Translations under genes and position numbers: made by a program
Notes under the pieces: model-generated
Seen by the model: only the letters and a program-made list of their open reading frames with translations
What the model was told of the DNA's origin: nothing
Databases searched by the model: none
Shown here: piece after piece, positions 6,401 to 9,923 of the stretch
How positions within the stretch are numbered: position 1 is the stretch's first letter
How the letters are laid out: every line of letters starts with the position of its first letter
NCBI GenBank assembly: GCA_904502055.1
Contig: CAJGDZ010000057.1
Location: 1-9,923 of the forward strand
Direction of reading: 5' to 3'
Length of the DNA stretch: 9,923 bases
Source: an uncultured Clostridia bacterium
GTDB lineage: Bacteria; Bacillota; Clostridia; Oscillospirales; CAG-272

Positions 6401-8019
6401 TACGGAGCTACGTAATCAATGTGATAGTCGACCTCGACCTCCCAAAGCTCACCCTTTCTCGGATACGCGCCGTTCTTTGCCGACGCAAAGGACACGTAAA
6501 GCTTGTTGTCCGACACGCGCTCCATAATGTAGAGCCGATTGCAGACGACCGAGCCGTTCAGGATGCGATAGCCGGTCGTGGCGCTCACGCCGCTGGTGGC
6601 ACTGCTGTAGTGCACACGCGTCGCGCGCGGATTGCTCAGCGAGGTACGGCTGGGATCGTCCGAGATGAGGGGAACGACACGCCGACCAAGCGAATTGCCT
6701 CTGTCGTCAAAGGTCTCCACGATCTCGCAGATCGCCTTGCCGCCGCTCTGGCGATACATCGTCAGCATATGGAAGAACATCGCGCCGGTCTCGTAGCCGT
6801 CGTCCAGCCACTGAAGGCTCTTGCGGTTGCGAACACCGTCCTTGTCAAACGTAAAGCTCTGCGAATGACGGAGGATCGGCCAGCCGTAGGAGTCAGCGGT
6901 GCTGGTTCCCCAGGCGTAGATGGTGCTGATCTGGTCAAAGCCGGCCGAGGTGCACGGAAGCACCGCTCCCTCGCTTTGCCCAAAGAGCTCCAGCTCCTCG
7001 CCGTCTACAAGAAGCACCGCACTTTCCATGCGCTCGTCGCCGTGATAGCCGCCCACCTGATCGGGCGCACTCGCTCGGTTGCCCAGCACGCTCCTCGCCC
7101 CGTCGGTCAGCTTGGACCAAACGGGATTTAACTGATTGGCGGCCAGCGAGATCTCGCCGCTTCCCAGAACGTCAAACAGCTTGTTATATTCGACCGCCTC
7201 TTCATCAAAGCCGATGACCTCGACCAGCTGTGCGGTCTTGATGCGATAGCTTGCGCGGTTGGTGCAGCTGTTGGTTGTATAATTGTTTCTTACGTCGCTG
7301 TACTCATATTGCAGGCAGTAGCGGACGTAGTAATCCCCCGAGGGGTCGGAGGTCTGAACGTAGAGGTTGACCGAGCTGTAGGTCTGTCCTGCCGCGGGCA
7401 AGCGCTCAACAATAACAGCACAAAGACGGCCGACAAGCTGTGAGGCGTCGATCAGCACGTCGTTGTCACCCACATTGTTAAAGCAAAAGACATGCGCCGC
7501 CTCCGAAAGACCCTCGGCCTCAAGCAAAGCGGGCTCATCCCAGGCCGTCACGGTATCGCACAGCTCGTCATCCACCCAAAAATCGACCTCACCCTCGCCA
7601 AACGCCGCCTGCACCGCAAAGCGCAGGCTTCCGCCAAGGTTAGCCGAAAGCGCAAGGCAATCGCCCGCCTCCACCAGATACCCGCGAATGCCGCAAAATA
7701 TGCACTCGCTGAGCGTCTGCTCGGTCAGTCTCTCATAGGTCTCCTCCCAGAAATGACGGACGGGGATCTCCTTTTCCTCCTGCGCGCCGCAGGCCTCGCA
7801 AACGTAAAGCTCAAGGCCCTCGGTGCTGCAGGTCGCCGCCCTCACGAGCGTCCGTGTCTGCTCGGTGTGCGGACACGGCGGCTCGGTGGTCTCGGGAGCC
7901 GTCGTTTCGGGTGCTGTGCTTTCTACGGCCGCCCCATCGCACGAAACGAGGAGGCAGGCCGCAAGAAGCACAAGAATAAAGATAAGAATTCCTTTTTTCA
8001 CGGGGTTACGGGGCAACAT
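6400..8019 (-). CDS. Predicted lipoprotein B, Cys/His module, unrecognised family
   Basis: Function not recognised. The protein (539 residues from ATG 8019) has a lipoprotein signal peptide ending in the lipobox LLVSC (C27), a short STAPETTAPETTEPP linker, a Cys/His module (C49, H51, C64, C74, C77, H89, C106, C109) and a large core rich in predicted beta strands. The core holds GQTYSSVNLYVQTSDPS, NSCTN, GGYHGDE (H326, E329), LLVDGEELEL and IYAWGT, and the chain ends in IDYVAP. Each block recurs in the upstream gene, so the two are paralogues. The start is uncertain. ATG 8019 overlaps the upstream gene by 14 bases; TTG 8025 extends it by two residues; GTG 8001, four bases past the upstream stop, gives a classic MKKG lipoprotein start. 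None has a visible Shine-Dalgarno, which suggests translational coupling. It is probably anchored outside the membrane; a role in glycan or surface binding is only a guess. Confidence 0.82.
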   Translation of the reverse strand: MLPRNPVKKGILIFILVLLAACLLVSCDGAAVESTAPETTAPETTEPPCPHTEQTRTLVRAATCSTEGLELYVCEACGAQEEKEIPVRHFWEETYERLTEQTLSECIFCGIRGYLVEAGDCLALSANLGGSLRFAVQAAFGEGEVDFWVDDELCDTVTAWDEPALLEAEGLSEAAHVFCFNNVGDNDVLIDASQLVGRLCAVIVERLPAAGQTYSSVNLYVQTSDPSGDYYVRYCLQYEYSDVRNNYTTNSCTNRASYRIKTAQLVEVIGFDEEAVEYNKLFDVLGSGEISLAANQLNPVWSKLTDGARSVLGNRASAPDQVGGYHGDERMESAVLLVDGEELELFGQSEGAVLPCTSAGFDQISTIYAWGTSTADSYGWPILRHSQSFTFDKDGVRNRKSLQWLDDGYETGAMFFHMLTMYRQSGGKAICEIVETFDDRGNSLGRRVVPLISDDPSRTSLSNPRATRVHYSSATSGVSATTGYRILNGSVVCNRLYIMERVSDNKLYVSFASAKNGAYPRKGELWEVEVDYHIDYVAP

Positions 8020-9682
8020 AATCAATCATATAGTGGGTATCCACGTCCCAAAGCTCGCCCTCAAGAGGCGTGCCGTAGTTGCTTGATGTGATGGGCACGT
8101 AGAGCTTGTTGTCGGGATTGGAGCTCACGCGCAAAGCCACGTAGGTGTTGCCGAATTTGGCCTGATCGTTCATAAGACGGAAGTCCACGCGCGCACTCAC
8201 ACCTGCCGGGCCGTCGTACTCAACCGCGGCCGCCCACGCATTGGACATAACACCGGTCTGCTTTTCGATCTCAACCGTGGGATCCATCTTATATTCGTCG
8301 ATCTGGAAGCCGTTCGCGTCATACATACGCATGGTGTCGATGTGGCGGTTGCCAAAGCCGCCGCGCATCATGGTGAACATGGGCAGATAGCCGCCCTTGA
8401 TGCGGAAGTCGCCGCGAAGCCACTCCACCGTCTGCTTGTGTGCCACACCGGTAGAATCCAGAACGATGTTCTGGTAATGCTTAGCCACGGGGAGACCGTG
8501 GTCGGTGGCAGAGGTCGCCGTTCCCCACGCATACATGGTGGTCAGCTGCTCAAAGGTCACGGTGCTGCAGGGGTAGACCGTTTTCTCGTCGCTCTGCAGG
8601 TTGATCTCTACGCCGTCCACAAGAAGCTTTACCGTCTCGATCCACTCGTCACCGTGGAAGCCGCCGATAAAGTCGGCAGCACCGCCGTCCGACGCCACGT
8701 GTTCCTTGGCCGCCTCAACGATGTGATCCGTGTGCGCATAACCCATAATGGCAAACGAGACCTCGCCGCCGCCAAGCACAGGGAGAATGTCGGTTCGCTT
8801 CATCTCGTCAAAATCCATTTCCACACGGCAAAGCGTAGCCGTGTCGATGCGATAGTTGCTGGTGTTTGTGCAAGAGTTGCCCGTAAATTTTGTTACGTCG
8901 GTGCTATATTTGTGATTGAAGTTATAGCAAACGTAGTACTCCTCCGAGGGGTCGCTGGTCTGCACGTATACGCGGAAGGAGCTGTAAGTCTGTTTTCCCT
9001 TCGGAAGCACCTCAATAAACAGCGCGCCCGGACGACTGTAGTAGCCGTCCACCGCGCCCACCTTGGCGCGTACGGTGTGAGCGCCGCCGTTTACGATCTC
9101 AATAGCGTGTCCGCCGCGCGCGATATCGGTCGCGGTCAGCGTGGCCTCGCCGTTCTCATCAAACGTCGCCTCAGCCACTGTCTCGCCGTCGATCACAAGC
9201 GCGCATTTTTCATCGGCACTCACCGCCTTCAGCGAAACGCTGAATTCGCCGCCAAAGAAGGCCGACAGTGCCAGCGTTCTGCCGCTCTCCACAAGAAGGC
9301 TCTTGTCTCCGCACGCGGCGCAGGTCGCCTCGGTGGCTCCCATTTCCTTCAAAAAGACCTCGGTGTCGCTGTGGCTCGGGGCCAGATCCGCATGTTCCAT
9401 AAATCCGCAATCCTCACATATCTTTTCGATTTTTCCCCACGCGTCACAGGTGGGTGTCGAGTTGTTTACCACCAGGTTCGGATGCTCACACACAAACTCG
9501 GTGGTGGTCTCCTCGGGCGTGGTCTCCGGGAGCGTGGTTTCCTCGGGGACAGTCGCCTCGGGGGTGGTCTCCGCAATGTCCGGGGTCTCCTCGCCCGTCT
9601 CCGCCGGCTCTCCGCAAGCAAAAAGACAGGTGCAAAGCAAACAAAGCGAAAGCACCAATACAAACAGTTTCCAAAGCTTCAT
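8006..9682 (-). CDS. Predicted lipoprotein A, Cys/His module, unrecognised family
   Basis: Function not recognised. The protein has 558 residues, with signal peptide MKLWKLFVLVLSLCLL and lipobox CLFAC (lipidated C23). An acidic Thr/Pro/Glu linker follows (about residues 25-63, PEETT-type repeats). A Cys/His module follows (C65, H67, C79, C89, C92, H104, C121, C124), resembling the C-x-H ... ATC ... CxxCG ... H repeats common in Clostridia surface proteins. The remaining 430 residues look mainly beta: QTYSSFRVYVQTSDPS, NSCTN (C271), GGFHGDE (H343, E346), LLVDGVEINL, MYAWGT and a final GELWDVDTHYMIDYVAP. AAAGGAG at 9690-9696, seven bases before ATG, sets the start. It is first of a tandem pair with paralogue B and shares its terminator. 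The HGDE motif recalls the HxxE of M14 zinc peptidases, but no other M14 features were found. Confidence 0.85.
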   Translation of the reverse strand: MKLWKLFVLVLSLCLLCTCLFACGEPAETGEETPDIAETTPEATVPEETTLPETTPEETTTEFVCEHPNLVVNNSTPTCDAWGKIEKICEDCGFMEHADLAPSHSDTEVFLKEMGATEATCAACGDKSLLVESGRTLALSAFFGGEFSVSLKAVSADEKCALVIDGETVAEATFDENGEATLTATDIARGGHAIEIVNGGAHTVRAKVGAVDGYYSRPGALFIEVLPKGKQTYSSFRVYVQTSDPSEEYYVCYNFNHKYSTDVTKFTGNSCTNTSNYRIDTATLCRVEMDFDEMKRTDILPVLGGGEVSFAIMGYAHTDHIVEAAKEHVASDGGAADFIGGFHGDEWIETVKLLVDGVEINLQSDEKTVYPCSTVTFEQLTTMYAWGTATSATDHGLPVAKHYQNIVLDSTGVAHKQTVEWLRGDFRIKGGYLPMFTMMRGGFGNRHIDTMRMYDANGFQIDEYKMDPTVEIEKQTGVMSNAWAAAVEYDGPAGVSARVDFRLMNDQAKFGNTYVALRVSSNPDNKLYVPITSSNYGTPLEGELWDVDTHYMIDYVAP

Positions 9683-9871
9683 GGTTGTTCTCCTTTATTT
9701 TAATTTAAGTTCTTCAAATTTTGATTTGTCGGTGTGGTTGTGTTGGCTGGGGATACGGTCGCTTTTGAAAAAGCTCCGCAAAACTTTTCCCCACAAGCAA
9801 AACGGCTACGCTTGATACGGAGCCCGAACAGTAACGCGAAAACAACGTATGATCCGATATCCGAGTCATTT
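9683..9871. other. Spacer upstream of the lipoprotein operon
   Basis: Non-coding by inspection. It holds the lipoprotein A ribosome-binding site (AAAGGAG, 9690-9696, minus strand) and an AT-rich stretch around 9696-9725 that probably includes the leader. No promoter with good -35 and -10 boxes at proper spacing was found. A reading frame crosses it on the minus strand (9885-9700), but it starts at a GTG inside the palindrome and has no ribosome-binding site, so no gene is called. Confidence 0.5.
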
Positions 9872-9901
9872 TGAGACCTTCTCACGCGTGAGAAGGTCTC
9901 A
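9872..9901. repeat. Perfect 30-bp palindrome
   Basis: TGAGACCTTCTCACG is followed directly by its exact reverse complement, centred on ACGCGT. As RNA it would fold into a stem of about 13 bp with a CGCG loop. Neither direction has a T-run after the stem: the minus strand continues AAAATGAC and the plus strand GGCGCG. It is therefore not a standard intrinsic terminator. It could be a protein-binding site or part of a dispersed repeat cut by the window edge. Confidence 0.85.
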
Positions 9902-9923
9902 GGCGCGCGAGGTCTGCAAGCCG

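Noticed and set aside
6286..7131. Open frame of 281 codons on the plus strand
   Set aside because: It runs through the lipoprotein terminator and antisense to lipoprotein B, with no recognisable domain and no convincing ribosome-binding site.
8639..8662. M14-type zinc peptidase assignment for the lipoproteins
   Set aside because: Only the HxxE-like HGDE block matches. The downstream arginine, second histidine and catalytic glutamate motifs, and the alpha/beta pattern, were not found.
9484..9600. CRISPR-like or tandem DNA repeat in the repeated CTCGG/GTGGTCTCC stretch
   Set aside because: The periodicity comes from the Thr/Pro/Glu linker codons of lipoprotein A. Units are short and irregular, with no spacer structure.
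8342..9703. Long open frame of 453 codons on the plus strand opposite lipoprotein A
   Set aside because: It is antisense to a gene with a clear signal peptide, lipobox, ribosome-binding site and paralogue. Its own translation shows no domain, and long antisense frames are expected in this GC-rich codon usage.
9700..9885. Small minus-strand open frame upstream of lipoprotein A
   Set aside because: It starts at a GTG inside the palindrome, has no Shine-Dalgarno, and its composition does not resemble a real protein.
9872..9901. Intrinsic terminator call for the palindrome
   Set aside because: Neither direction has a T-tract after the stem; the T-run on the plus strand precedes it, which is the wrong polarity.

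Overview
The window looks like a chromosomal segment from a Gram-positive, gut-type Clostridia (Oscillospiraceae, Lachnospiraceae or a related uncultured group). This is inferred from GC-rich coding DNA beside AT-rich spacers, strong AGGAGG ribosome-binding sites, compact intrinsic terminators, Thr/Pro/Glu-rich lipoproteins, and a PocR-AraC regulator. No phage, IS, CRISPR, tRNA or rRNA element was seen.

Left part (1-5380, + strand): a sugar-utilisation cluster. A PfkB-family sugar kinase (41-1066) ends in its own strong terminator. A second unit follows, with its own likely promoter: a GH35 beta-galactosidase-type hydrolase (1253-3010), an L-fucose/L-arabinose isomerase-like protein (3037-4440) and a D-allulose/D-tagatose 3-epimerase-like TIM barrel (4457-5341). 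A 17-bp perfect stem terminator closes the unit and probably works in both directions. The simplest model is that the hydrolase frees a terminal sugar, the isomerase makes a ketose, the epimerase inverts C3, and the kinase traps the product as a phosphate. The GH35 protein has no visible signal peptide, so short glycosides are probably imported first. No transporter or aldolase is in the window, and the actual sugar is unknown.

Middle (5384-6284, - strand): a convergent PocR-domain AraC-family regulator with a well-formed promoter and a very strong ribosome-binding site. A 14-base sequence near its promoter recurs exactly upstream of the GH35 gene, making it a candidate operator that ties the regulator to the sugar operon.

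Right part (6363-9923, - strand): two tandem, divergent paralogous lipoproteins of unrecognised family (9682-8006, then 8019-6400), overlapping by a few bases and ending in a shared terminator. Both carry a lipobox, a Thr/Pro/Glu linker, a Cys/His module with nearly identical spacing (probably metal-binding), a conserved GG[FY]HGDE block and an identical IDYVAP C-terminus. This pair is the least described part of the window. The last 241 bases hold no convincing gene but contain a perfect 30-bp palindrome. No stretch over 300 bases lacks a gene.
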